The notes beneath the pieces are model-generated. The model made no database searches. It was not told the DNA's origin and was given only the letters and a program-made list of their open reading frames with translations. A stretch of DNA of 64,000 nucleotides, taken from Amorphophallus konjac. Taxonomy: Eukaryota > Streptophyta > Magnoliopsida > Alismatales > Araceae. Made by a program: the position numbers and the translations under genes. Below are positions 47,903 to 59,253 of the stretch, one piece after another; positions within the stretch are counted from its first letter, which is position 1; every line of letters starts with the position of its first letter. The DNA lies in NCBI GenBank assembly GCA_022559845.1, contig CM040117.1:81356559-81420558 (forward strand). Reading direction: 5' to 3'.

Positions 47903-47914
47903 TGGTATCAGAGC
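47903..47914 (+). other. Primer-binding site for tRNA-iMet
   Basis: TGGTATCAGAGC lies 3 bp after the LTR. Confidence 0.92.
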
Positions 47915-47938
47915 CGCGATACTGGTTCCTACCGGTGT

Positions 47939-50900
47939 ATGCCCCTCACCCGTCAGCAGAAGCGAGCACTCGGCGTCATCGACTTGGCGTCATATTCCAA
48001 TATTATGCCACCTTCCAGTGATATGGAGAGTAAGGTCGCTGCCAATACTCAAGCTATTGCTGCCAACGAGCAGGTCATCAAGGATTTGAAGGAGCGCATG
48101 GAGGAAGGCTTCAAACTACTATCTCAGCAGATCTCAACAATGGGTATCTCCACCCCAAAGCAGGACCATGCATCTGCCTCTCTCATCAAAGGTAAGGCTT
48201 GTCCTGGTACCGGAGATAGCCCCACGTCTGTCCACGATTGCCGTGGCGGAATACAAGGAGATCGACAAACCCGACAAGGTGACACACATGGTGATTGTGG
48301 GGTTGGACCTCTTCGCATGAAGGTGGATTTTCCGCGTTGGGAAGACACCGACCCTTCAGGGTGGATTTCTCGAGCGACAAATTTTTTCGAGTCCACCGCA
48401 CACCTGAGAGTTCTAGGGTGGAGATTGCCGCCATCAATCTAGATGGAGATGCCATTCAATGGTACGATTGGTATGAATCTTTTCATGGCGTTCCCACATG
48501 GGAGGAATTTAAAGATGCTATTCTTGTCCGATTTGGCCCTGCTGAATACGAGAATGTGGATGGACAGCTTGCCAAGATTCAGCAATCCACGACGGTGTTG
48601 GAATATCAACACCGCTTCGAGCGGCTCTCTAATCGGGCACGTGATTGGACTGAACGGCAACTGGTGGGCACATTTATTGCAGGACTTCGCCCCGACATTC
48701 AACGTGAAGTAAAAATGTACCAACCACGTACCATGACAGCAGCCATCTCTTATGCCCGCCTTCAAGAAGAAAGATTTAATGAAGAAAATCGACGCCCTCA
48801 CAAGAACACAACTAGTCTACCAGCAGCCACCCCTCCTAGAAGTAGTACTACGTCTGCACCTCGAAGTTTGCCTGCAAGGAAGTTGACTCCAGAAGAGCTG
48901 AAGGACCGCATGGCGAGGGGTTTATGCTGGCACTGTGATGAGAAGTGGCAACGAGGGCATCGTTGCAAGCAAAGGCGACTCTTGATGATTGAGCCAGTCG
49001 AAGCTGTTGAGGCAGAGGAAGCTCATGATGACAAGCCTCACGAAGAGGACGATGGTAATTTTAATACTAATGATGATACTATGGCTATTTCTGTACATGC
49101 ATTGGCAGGACATTCCACTCCCCAAACCATGCGCGTCAAGGGTTACATTAAGCGCCAACCTGTCACTATATTGATTGACTCGGGAAGCACAAATAATTTC
49201 TTAGATTCTCGAATGGCAAAGAAGCTCAAGTGCCATGTGGAGTATGCAACTGAATTTGAAGTCAAAGTGGCTGATGGGAGATCCTTGTCTTGCTCCGGGA
49301 AGTGTTCTAATATTCAGATTTCCTTGCAAGGTTATCAAATGATGACTGATGTTTTCATCTTACCCTTAGATGGGTGTGATCTTGTATTAGGTGCACAATG
49401 GTTAAGGACTCTTGGTGACATCACATGGAATTTTTCTCAGCTTACCATGCACTTCCTGGTAGAAGGGAAGCAAATCACACTTAAAGGCGGAGGCAGTAGT
49501 GCCATTACTACAATCAGCAGTCACAGAATGGAGAAGATGATTAAGAAAGAGCGAAATATCTATTTGCTGCAGATAAAGAAGATGGACGATCAAGCACATG
49601 CTACTTCTATGCCGGAGAAGTTAGACAATCTTCTTTCAGAATTTTCTGATGTGTTTGCTGAACCCAAAGGATTGCCTCCCAAGCGGTCCCATGATCATCG
49701 TATTCCTTTATTACCGGGCTGCCCCCCCACTAATGTTCGGCCTTACCGTTATCCATATATTCAAAAGGCAGAGATTGAGAAGATGGTCCGGGAATTATTG
49801 CAAGCTGGTATCATCCGCCCAAGTGTCAGTCCTTATTCTTCGCCGGTTCTCTTGGTGCGTAAGAAGGATGGTAGTTGGCGTATGTGCGTTGACTATCGGG
49901 CATTGAATCGGATCACAGTAAAAGATAAGTATCCGATCCCCGTTATTGATGAACTTCTAGATGAGCTTGGTGGCGCTCATTTTTTCTCAAAGCTTGACTT
50001 ACGCTCGGGATATCATCAAATCCGAGTATACGATGAGGACATCCCGAAGACGGCCTTTCGTACTCACGATGGACATTATGAATTTTTGGTCATGCCATTT
50101 GGTTTGACTAACGCTCCTTCAACATTCCAAAGTCTAATGAATGACATCTTTCGGCCGCACCTACGTAAGTTCATTTTGATATTCTTTGATGATATCCTTA
50201 TCTTCAGCTCTTCATTAGAGGACCACTTGTACCATCTTCATATTACTCTCACCCTCCTGCGGGAGAATTCTTTGTATGTGAAGAGGTCTAAATGTAGCTT
50301 TGGAAAGACTGAGGTCGAGTATCTCGGCCACCTTATTTCCAAGGAAGGAGTGGCAGCTGATCCGTTGAAGGTCAAGGCTATGGTTGACTGGCCCACCCCA
50401 CGAACTGTCAAGGCATTACGCGGCTTTCTCGGACTCACTGGCTATTATAGAAAGTTTGTGCGAGACTATGGCAAGATTAGTGCTCCACTCACAGCGTTAT
50501 TGAAGAAGGAAGCTTTTAAGTGGAACAGTGAAGCGGAAGGTGCATTCAACAATTTGAAGGGGGCCATGTCTACAACTCCGGTCTTGGCTCTGCCTGATTT
50601 CCAAAAGATGTTTGTTATTGAGTCTGACGCTTCCGGCGTAGGCATTGGGGCAGTCTTAATGCAAGAAGGGAGGCCCTTGGCCTTCACCAGCAAGGCACTA
50701 TCATCCCTACATTTGTCTCTTTCTGTGTATGATAAGGAGATGATGGCTATTGTACATGCAGTTACCAAGTGGAGACCGTACCTCATTGGTCGACGTTTTC
50801 AAATACGAACTGATCATAAAAGCTTGAAGTTCCTGTTGGAGCAGCGAATTACTTCTATGGAGCAGCAAAGGTGGATCACAAAATTATTGGGGTATGACTA

Positions 50901-52437
50901 CGAAATTGTTTACAAGAAAGGCAAGGAGAATCTGGTGGCAGATGCCTTGTCACGGATACCAGAACATGCGACAATTGAAGCCATTACGGTGGTATCTTGT
51001 TCTAACTTGGAGGATATACGAAAAGAGGTAGCTGAAGATCCTACAGCCCAAGATATCATTCAGAAGCTTCGAGATGATCCATCTTCTATGCCTCATTACC
51101 ATTGGGACTCCACAGACCTGCATTATAAGCATCGAATTTTCTTGCCTTCAAGTTCCAAACAGAAGCTCATCCTCTTGCAAGAATTTCATTCTTCACCTAC
51201 GGCTGGTCATTCCGGGTTCTTGCGAACCTACAAGCGTATATCTCAAGTGTTCCATTGGAAGGGAATGAAGAATGAAGTCAAGAAGTTTGTGGAGGAATGT
51301 GCTACATGCCAAGCAAATAAAGGGGAAACAGTGGCGAGCCCTGGTCTTCTCCAACCCCTTCCTATACCTGAGCATATTTGGACTGACATATCTATGGATT
51401 TTATAGATGGCTTACCCCCGGCCCACGGCAAAACTACTATTTTAGTGGTGGTGGACCGCCTCAGTAAGTATGCTCACTTCTGTCCAATTTCTCATCCTTA
51501 CACAGCGGCTTCTATTGCTCAAGTATTTGTTGATAATATCATCAAGCTGCATGGGGTTCCTAGATCCATTGTGAGTGACCGGGATCCAATATTCACTAGT
51601 AATTTTTGGAAGGAGCTCTTTCGATTACAAGGGACACAGCTGAAAATGAGCACTGCTTATCATCCTCAATCTGACGGACAAACTGAGGTGGTCAATCGGT
51701 GTGTCGAAAACTATTTACGCTGCTTTGTGGGTGACCGACCCAAAGAATGGGTGCGTTGGCTTCCATGGGCAGAATGGTGGTACAATACCACTTACCACTC
51801 TTCCACCAAAATCACTCCTTTTGAGGCTGTGTATGGGCGACCACCTCCTGCCATGTCCAACTATTCAAATGGCTCCTCCAAGGTTCACCAAGTTAATTGT
51901 GACCTGCGTGACAGGAATCATGTTTTGCACGTTCTTAAGAACAATCTTCAAAATGCTCAATCACGCATGAAACAACAAGCTGACAAGCACAGGACAGAGA
52001 GATCATTTGAAGTTGGTGATTGGGTTTACCTTCGATTGCAGCCTTATAAGCAAGCATCCGTTAGTATACGGGCTTCTATGAAGTTATCACCGAGATTCTA
52101 TGGGCCCTACAAGGTAATAGAGCGTATTGGCCCTGTTGCTTACCGCCTCAATCTGCCAGCTGAATCAAAGATACATCCTGTGTTTCATGTTTCGTGTTTA
52201 AAGAAGAAACTTGGTGATCAAGTTACTGCTCAACGACATTTGCCAGAGCTATCTTCAAGTGGAGAGATCAAATTTCTGCCACAAGCTATTTTGGATCGGC
52301 GTTTTGTTAAACACCGTAATCGAGCAGCAACTGAGGTTCTTGTTCAATGGGCCAATTTACCAATTGAGGATGCAACATGGGAGAGCTATCAATCTTTTGC
52401 GGAGAAGTTTCCTGAGTTCATTGCTGCCCAACCTTGA
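47939..52437 (+). CDS. gag-pol with chromodomain, one frame change in gag
   Basis: Reading starts at the ATG at 47,939 and passes through gag; near 48,379-48,388 the frame must change by -1, after which it is open to the TGA at 52,435. Gag has a coiled N-terminus, the core (DGDAIQWYDWYESFHGVP) and a zinc finger (CWHCDEKWQRGHRC). Protease shows ILIDSGSTNNFL; reverse transcriptase shows SPVLLVRKKDGSWRMCVDYR and FFDDILIF; RNase H shows IESDASGVGIGAVL; integrase shows HSGFLRT...CATC, MDFIDGLP and VSDRDPIFTSNFW; the C-terminus is a chromodomain (TEVLVQWANLPIEDATWESY). All catalytic motifs look intact. The frame change falls in a run of six T. Confidence 0.88.
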
Positions 52438-52452
52438 GGACAAGGTTCTTTT

Positions 52453-52466
52453 GAAGGGCGAGGGAA
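52453..52466 (+). other. Polypurine tract of the Reina-like element
   Basis: GAAGGGCGAGGGAA abuts the 3' LTR. Confidence 0.75.
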
Positions 52467-52739
52467 TGTTACGAATCTTACTCCATTTAGGCTTTCTATT
52501 TTATTTAACCTCTCTGTTTCCTTCTCTAATTAGAACTCTTCTCTGATTAGGACTCATTTCTATTTTCTGTTTGTGAGGCTGTAGCCTATTTATGTTTGTA
52601 GCCTGCGGGCCTCTAAAATTATGAATGGAATGTCATTTTGCTTCTGGCCATTGGAGGTTGATCCCCTCGAAGAGATCAAACGTTCTTCTCCCCCTTTGGG
52701 TTCCCTGTTCTTGATCGATAGAACTCTCGGGTTCTATCA
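52467..52739 (+). repeat. 3' LTR of the Reina-like element
   Basis: 273 bp, identical to the 5' LTR, followed by gtagc. Confidence 0.95.
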
Positions 52740-53514
52740 GTAGCCCCCACCCCGGACCCCCCACCGGAGACCCCCTCCCTGAAATCCCCACTCCCAGAGC
52801 AGCCCCTCACCCACCGAAACCCTCCTCCAGACCCCCCATCGGAACCCCCCCACCCTCCTAACCCACAGCCCCCACCCTGGACTCCCTGCCGGATCCCACT
52901 GCGCGCCTGAACCGCCCTCTGCCAGAGCACCCCCCGGCCCCCTCCGCTCTTGACCCTCCTTCCCGAAAACCGCTGCTGGAACCCCTCTCCCTGCCAGACC
53001 AACCTCCCCCTCCCGGATCGGCTAGAACCCCCGCCCTCCCTGATGATCCCCAAGCTTTAAAAAAAAAGGAACAACAAATGCAACAATGGCGATGGTGGAG
53101 GCGCGTCAGGTAGGGAGAGTTTTACAGAGAGAGGGTGAGGGAGGGGGCTTACCAGACCAGAGAGGATGGCTTGGAGGATGGCGACAACGCGACACTGGCG
53201 GCGACAACGAGGACGGCTTCGATGGCAACGATGAGGACGGCTTCAACGGCAACGGTGAGGGGGGCTCTGCGGGGACGACGACGACGAGGAAGGCTTCGAC
53301 GACGATGGCGAGGGCGGCTTTGGCCGCGACGGCGAGGGCGGCTTTGGCCGCGACGGCGAGTACGGCACCGGCAGTCTCTCCTTGGCAAGGAGATAGTGGA
53401 AAGAGAGTGAGAGGGAGAGTGGGAGTTAGACGGAGATCGCGGGGGAAGGGGGGAAGAAGGGGGGAAAGCTCCGTCGTGGGGGAAGGGGGGAAAGTTTCGA
53501 TGGAGGTAAAGAAT
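52740..53514 (-). other. CACTA 5' leader, upstream half
   Basis: 52,745-53,040 continues the C-rich tract interrupted by the Reina-like element. 53,170-53,370 is a GC-rich stretch of degenerate repeats (GGCGACAACGAGGACGGCTT-like units, 36 bp or shorter). Open frames over both strands here are Arg/Gly or Ala-rich low-complexity readings without a recognisable domain. The promoter of the CACTA genes should lie here, but I see no clear TATA box. Confidence 0.5.
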
Positions 53515-53724
53515 ATTTGTAACGGATTTCAGACGGATTATTTCCGTCTGAATATCCGTCTCAAATCACGACGGATATAAAGACGGAATATATTCCGTCT
53601 ATAATTATAGACGGATCTTCAGAGGGAATATAGTATGTCGTTAATAACAACGGAATTTGTAACGGAAACTAATCCGTCACAAATACAGACGGATTTTACG
53701 ACGGAAAAATATCCATCTGAAATA
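53515..53724. repeat. Right subterminal repeat region of CACTA
   Basis: Many GACGGA/TCCGTC units in both orientations mirror the left subterminal region. The region is shorter than the left one (about 210 against 520 bp). Confidence 0.8.
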
Positions 53725-53755
53725 TCCGTCTGAAATCCCACTTTTTTTGGTATCA
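53725..53755. repeat. Right terminal inverted repeat of CACTA, degenerate
   Basis: Reversed, it reads TGATACCAAAAAAAGTGGGA followed by TTTCAGACGGA. The outermost CAC of CACTA is replaced by TGA, and no 3-bp direct repeat matches the left flank (tta). Confidence 0.7.
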
Positions 53756-54143
53756 TATTGATTTGTGAGAACAATCACTAATTGGTTTCCTCTGATTAGA
53801 ATCATATTGCTTTGTTCGTCCATGTTTTGCCCTTGCTTCTTCTGATTTGATATGATGGGCTATTGCTGTTTCACATGGAGTTAAGCATGTTCTTCCTTAT
53901 TTGGATTCTTCCAGCTCGCTTGATACTATTGTTGTGGAAGATAGATTTGTATTATCCTGCTTTTTGATTATGTCAAAGGGGGAGAAAAATTGATGATTGT
54001 GTGTGACAGTGTGTGACAGGGGGAGAAGAACATTTGTGCCATTCTGTTGTATCCATTCATCCATTCTGTTGTATCATCATTAATTAGTTTATTATTAAGT
54101 TTGTCATCACTAATAAGTTTGTCATCATCAAAAAGGTGGAGAT
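53756..54143 (+). mobile_element. 3' internal end of a SIRE-like Copia element
   Basis: It contains TCAAAGGGGGAGAAAA near 53,975, a second GGGGGAGAAGA, and AAAAAGGTGGAGAT directly before the LTR (polypurine tract 54,131-54,143). Such repeated purine boxes before the 3' LTR are typical of SIRE/Maximus elements. No coding frame is seen; gag and pol are missing beyond the CACTA border. Confidence 0.65.
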
Positions 54144-56420
54144 TGTTGAGTTATGGTTTTGATGATTGTTGCGATTGTTAAGTTATGATTTTGATGATAA
54201 CTAAACTTAATATGTGATTACGTTATGATAACTAAATTTATGGTTGATTGCACATGTTCTTGTTGACTGTGTACATTCATGTTGTTGTTTAAATATGATT
54301 GAGTTGACAAATGGCTTTTGAGGCTACAACATGATTGTTTGAATGCATGGTCATATGGTCTTGTTCCATGGGTGATCTTGTTGTTTTTACAAGAGGGAAA
54401 ATGTTTCATATTTACAAGAGGCAAGAGGTTTCATAACCTCTTTATTGTAGTGCCCATGTGGTCATTGGAGTCATCCTGTGGTTACTTGGGTCTTTCGACA
54501 TCATCATGTTAATGACTAAACACTATTAGTCATTGATGTTTTTCCACTCTTATATGACTAAACTACTTGATGCTCTTATATGACTAAACTACTTGATGTG
54601 CTTTCATGACAGATATGCTGAGAATTGGAGTGGAGATGGCAAAAGTGAAAGCTTGTTGATAGCGCCCAAGCAAGGATGTAAATCTCTTTTACAAGCAAAA
54701 TTCGACACTTCATATTCGGCTCGTCACATATCCGAGGTCAATGCACCAAGAAACATAGCCAAGAGAGCCCAAGGTCAAAGACTCAGTTGACACCTTCTAA
54801 ATTGTCAAGGGTGATGCCACAGACATGAACGGGCTGCTAAAGGACTTAAGCGACGGAGCTAAAGAGATTAACGGACCCACCCGGGAAAACCCGGGGTCTG
54901 CCCAGCTGGCGGTCGACCGCCAGCATAGGGGGGGTCGACCACCCCTGCCAGGAACCCCCAGTCTACCGGTCTCTCAGTGGCGGTCGACCACCAGCCCAGT
55001 AGCGGTCGACCGGGATTCCCAGGAACCATCCGTCTGCAGGTTTCTCATTAGCGGTCGACCGCCAGCCCCTGCAGGTCGACCGCCAGCCCCGATAAGCCAA
55101 AAATATTGACTTTTATCCATCTCGAAAGAAGCATCTCCTCTTGCTATTGTTTAATCCCAAAGCCACCAAACCCTCCAGAATTTGTGGATCTGGTCTAAGG
55201 CTTGTCCATAGATCTTCCAAGGGTTATAAAACATCCTATTAGAGTCATAACCCTAATCATCAAAGAGATCAAAAGGGAAGGCTGTCCAAGGAGGAAGAAG
55301 AGGTACTGTAGCTCCGTGAACAGTACCTCGTGCAGTAAGCTCTTCATCTATCTCTAACCCATTCAAGGTATTTCTGAAGCCATCTACCTCCAAGAAAATG
55401 TAGAAGCAATCAAGGTTCAAAGCTACATCCATACACATCTTCATCAACTCAAGGTGATCCTAGGGAAGAAGAAGAAGGATGCTACAAGGAAGAAGGAGCC
55501 ATTCAAGCATCATCTGAAGGTACTCTAGCTCCATTTGATGTCATCAATCTCAAAGGAAGAGAACAAGCTCACAAGCATCAAGAAGATACAAGGATTTGTC
55601 CAAGGAAGAAGGAAGGGTACTGTAGCCGTGAACAGTACTCCGTGCAAGAAGATCTACATCAAATACAAGGCCATTCAAGTTGAGTCTCAAGCTATTCAAG
55701 TGAAGAAGGAATCAACGTGAACATCCAAAGCACACACTCAGGGGGAGCCTAAATCAGGAGCTTTCTAAATTGTGGTTTATTCATATTGGTGTTTTGTGCT
55801 TTATAGTTTCATATTTGTGTTTCTTATAAACTACAAACTCGTATGTGTGTGGATTGTTGTTGGATCCGTGGTCGTGTGTGTGTGTTGTATTTGATTCGTG
55901 TGTGCGTAGGTCTTCTCAGATCTACGCGTGTGTGTGGATTTATCCAGATCTTAGTGTTTGTGTGTGTGGAGTGCTGCACTTGTCGCAGCGTGTGTGTGTC
56001 TTGTTGATCTGCTTGTTGGATCATGTTGGAGACTTCGTCTCCGTGTGTGTGTATGTTTTAGGGCGAGTCCCCGTGTGTGTGGACAGGCATCATCCTGCGT
56101 GTGTGGTTGGAGCATCATCTCCGTTTGGGGTTTTATTCCCGAGTGAAGCCTCACCGGGTTTTGTGAGGGGTGGACGTAGGATTGCCGTCGTTGCATCCGA
56201 ACCACATTAAAAACCGCTGTGCATTGTGTGTTATTTGTGTGGTTTGATTGTTTTCGTTGTATGGTCGTGTATGAACGGAAAGTTTGAGAGAATTGGTTAA
56301 TTAGCTATCATCGGTTAATTATTGTTTATCACATATTTTGTAAAAAGGGTAAAAGTTTTCGTAAAATTTGTTATCACCCAATTCACCCCCCTCTTGGGTG
56401 TCATTGATCGTGGGACTTCA
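54144..56420 (+). repeat. 3' LTR of the SIRE-like element
   Basis: 2,277 bp, TGTTGAGTTATGG...GGGACTTCA. Between 54,905 and 55,085 six GTCGAC-centred palindromes occur, including CTGGCGGTCGACCGCCAG. A TATAAAA box is at 55,225-55,231. TG/GTGTGT-rich sequence occupies 55,840-56,110. The minus-strand solo LTR at 13,230-14,870 is a shorter relative. Its last 214 bp equal 1-214. Frames inside it are not genes. Confidence 0.75.
55225..55231 (+). promoter_or_regulatory. TATA box of the SIRE-like LTR
   Basis: TATAAAA in the context GGGTTATAAAACATCC; conserved in the solo LTR (minus strand, 14,125-14,119). Confidence 0.55.
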
Positions 56421-56422
56421 GC

Positions 56423-57669
56423 TGTTGCATGAGCTTGTGGTTGCTGACTATTTCTATTGTTTGCTGGCCTAGCTGAAGTAGTTGCTAACTACTGCTACTG
56501 CTGCTAGCTGTTGTTGATGCTATTACTGTCGCCATTGATAAAGTTGTTGGTTGTTGCTATTGTTGCTGGCTGCATGTTGCTATTGCTCGTTGTTGTTGCA
56601 ATGGTTGAAGGCTACTGCTATGCTGTTGTTATTAATGACTTTACTGAAGCTGCTGACTGCTATTGCTTCATGCTATTGATGTTGTTGATGTTGAGCTTAT
56701 AAATTTAGTTGATTTGTTCTTAGCAGCATTTCGTTGAACACCTGATGTGCAGTACTTGGTCAGCTGAATTTGCATTCTTTTGATGGCTAGGTGGCTTGAT
56801 GACTGTTCCTCTGAATTCCAGTGATTCTTCATCAGTTGCGTCGCCTCCATGGCTTGATTGAGTCGACGTAGCCTTCATGTACCCTTTGTTACTGTGTTGC
56901 TGCTATTGTTGACTTCTACCAGAAAATCTGTCGACTAAATTTCTGAAGGCCGACTGATTTTTCAGAAAATCTGTCGACTGAACTTCTGAAGGTCAACTGA
57001 TTTTAGCATTCTTCTGCCCATTCTTCCTCAATGCAGCCCATCTTCATAACGTCAGTTTAGTATGTCAATCAACCTCTTTGAAGGCACTTGCCAGCCCATC
57101 TTCATTGTGTTTTGGCAGTGGAGAAAAGGTGCACCTGCATGTGTTGACTTACAGTCTGCCTGGCTTCAAAAAGTCTATCGACTGAATCAAACTTCAGTCG
57201 ACTGAATTCTGATTTCGGTGGACGAGTTTTGACTTGGTCGACCGAATTTTCTTTTGTCAATTGACAAGCTACTGGTTCCTTTGTCTGTCTTCATTTCTAC
57301 ACGACCAAGGCTCCTTACTCCTTGAGCTTCACTTAATCTTGGTTGTCACAATGTTATTATCTTGAGCTTCACTTCCTATGTTCTTTTCCATACTCAAGAT
57401 ATTCATCATTGTGGTTGCTGCAGGCTGTTTGAAGAAATCTGTCGACCCATGGAACATCAGTCGATTGATTTTGTAATTGGTCGATTGACTTTTCTTTTGT
57501 CGGTCGACCGACTGTCCAGGCCTGAATTGAGTTCCATCCCTTCTGCTGAATGTTTGGTATGTCTGTTGACATTCTTTAACCTGAACTCAATAAATGTTGA
57601 CATCATCAAATCCATATTTGACTCATCAATGAGTCATATTCAGACATCATCAAAACCCAGGACACAACA
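56423..57669 (-). repeat. Inverted SIRE-like LTR fragment (right arm)
   Basis: Counterpart of 217-1,463 with scattered substitutions and the same GTCGAC motifs. The same limits and doubts apply. Confidence 0.5.
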
Positions 57670-58436
57670 TTGGTCACGCCGATAGTCTATGTAGAGCAAA
57701 GGCTAATCCTGCTCCGGTGATCACCATGAAGTCCTTCGTTTCTAAGCTGGCGTAATGGATCCCTGTGCAAAACTCCTTTGCTACGCTTGCTGTAGAGGAG
57801 GAGGCAAGTCACTCCACTCCATCGCGGATTGTGACTCGGGAAACCACGTCTGACTTAGCTGATGGGGCGGGGTCACAGAATCAGGGTTCAGAGAGTAGTG
57901 GACTCGGCTTGGTTGAGTTACCCCATTCGCATTCTGCTCCTAGCCTCCTACAAACGAGGGGAATCAAAATTTGAATTCTCTTTCCTTGAAGAAGGTTTCT
58001 ACGCAAGGCAATAGTGCTTCCCCTCAAGAGGAAACAGTGTGCTCCACTTGTAAAAGTGGGGAACCCAGCGTGATTCTCTCTTCACTCTCCCACCAGTCGT
58101 TCCCTATTTTGGTGGAGCCGCACTACGCTCCAACAATTGTGATTCTGGGAAAGAAAGCACCAATGTGACCAAATCTCCACCATCCATGCGCACACCCACA
58201 TGCACTCTGCTGGAAGTGGAGAAAGATGATGTAGGTAACTCTTACTCACCTTATTTGAATTCAAAATTCAACTCCCTTAGTGCGGTTGATGAGTTAGAAA
58301 TAATCAAGGGGTGAGATAACCATGTTCCTCTGGTTAAAGGAAAAGGTAAAGGCAAAGGACAAGAGGATAATGTGTAAGGCCATGGAAAAGAAAACTAAGC
58401 ATGCTATTATTGCATGAGAGAAAAGAGTATAATGTG
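57670..58436 (+). pseudogene. LINE ORF1 end (right arm)
   Basis: Counterpart of 1,464-2,230. The ORF1-tail frame (57,765-57,974) is identical in protein sequence to the left copy. The Tat element follows at the same target, atgtg (58,432-58,436). Confidence 0.6.
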
Positions 58437-59216
58437 TGGAGAGGGGGATTTCTGCAGCCCACTCAAAGAGCAGCCCAATAAGACCCAATAGGGTCCAACG
58501 AGGCAAGCTCACCTAAGTGACAGCCCACAGGGCCCACTTAGGAAAGAAAAGCCCAATGAACAAACACTCGAGGAACCAACTCTCCCCGGCGGCCCCTAGG
58601 CTCGGAGGGCCCGAGTAATGGTCAGGTCACAAGGAGGGTCCGGCCCAAGCCGTTTCCCTGCCCGGGAGAGACAGGCATTCGCTGACCTATCCAACCCCTC
58701 TTTCGCCGAGCTATGCTCATCGCCCGGACATGGCTGACGTTTCAGAAGCTCGGCCAGACCGGATATTATCCGTTCATGCTACCGTTAAGAGTCCCCAACG
58801 GACAGGGGAATCAAGAAGCCCCCGTACTTCGAGGCGATAACGTTCCCACGATAAGGCCATGAAAGCCCACGTTGAGGACGTAACTCCCACCGGAAACCCC
58901 TCAGCTTTCAGGACTCCTGAAGGCGGCGTACTATTTAAACCAGGGATACCCTCCGGTGGAAGGTAAGGGCCATTAAGACACTCATACACCCAAACTCCTG
59001 AGCATAATCCGCTTCACCCCTCTGGTGGAGAGGAATCTTGCGCACTAGTTTTTCTCCTCCCATTATTGCTTCCACCACAGCTCTACTGACTTAACCATCG
59101 GAGGGTTTTTCCCCAGAGAAACCCCCTGGGCCCTCTGATACGTTTTCCTGTCTTGCAGTTCATCTTCTGGTGATCCACAGCTCGCTCAGGACACAGCGCG
59201 AGATTTCGCCTCTTCA
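58437..59216 (+). repeat. 5' LTR of the Tat element (right copy)
   Basis: 780 bp, counterpart of 2,231-3,011, followed by the primer site at 59,219. Confidence 0.92.
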
Positions 59217-59218
59217 TC

Positions 59219-59236
59219 TGGCGCCGTCTGTGGGAA
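59219..59236 (+). other. Primer-binding site, tRNA-Asp-like (right copy)
   Basis: TGGCGCCGTCTGTGGGAA, 2 bp after the LTR; it has the C that the left copy has lost. Confidence 0.75.
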
Positions 59237-59253
59237 ACGCACGAAGAGCCAAG

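Larger units (their letters stand above)
47627..52739 (+). mobile_element. Reina-like Ty3/gypsy chromovirus, very young
   Basis: Identical 273-bp LTRs (TGTTACGAATC...GTTCTATCA) enclose 4.6 kb. A perfect 5-bp target duplication, gtagc, lies at 47,622-47,626 and 52,740-52,744. A tRNA-iMet primer site, a single gag-pol region with a C-terminal chromodomain and a polypurine tract are present. Short LTRs and a total of 5.1 kb fit the Reina clade. It inserted in the C-rich leader of the CACTA element. Confidence 0.93.
22450..53755 (-). mobile_element. CACTA (En/Spm) DNA transposon with nested insertions
   Basis: The left end reads CACTACCAGGAAAAG, and the right end, reversed, reads TGATACCAAAAAAAG; both continue with GGGATTTCAGACGGA after one or two bases. 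Subterminal regions are dense in GACGGA/TCCGTC. Both CACTA genes are present on the minus strand: TNP2 (46,226-41,887) and a Transposase_24/TNP1-like gene (41,761-23,264). The 31.3 kb include an 11.7-kb Athila-like and a 5.1-kb Reina-like insertion; the element itself is about 14.5 kb. The right terminus has lost its CAC, and no matching 3-bp target duplication is visible. Confidence 0.88.

Noticed and set aside
52676..53580. Gly/Arg-rich and Ala/Arg-rich frames near the CACTA right end
   Set aside because: Low-complexity translations of C-rich and GCG-rich tandem sequence; equally open on both strands.
55845..56210. 121-codon Cys/Val-rich frame
   Set aside because: It is a translation of a GTGTGT-rich part of the SIRE-like LTR.
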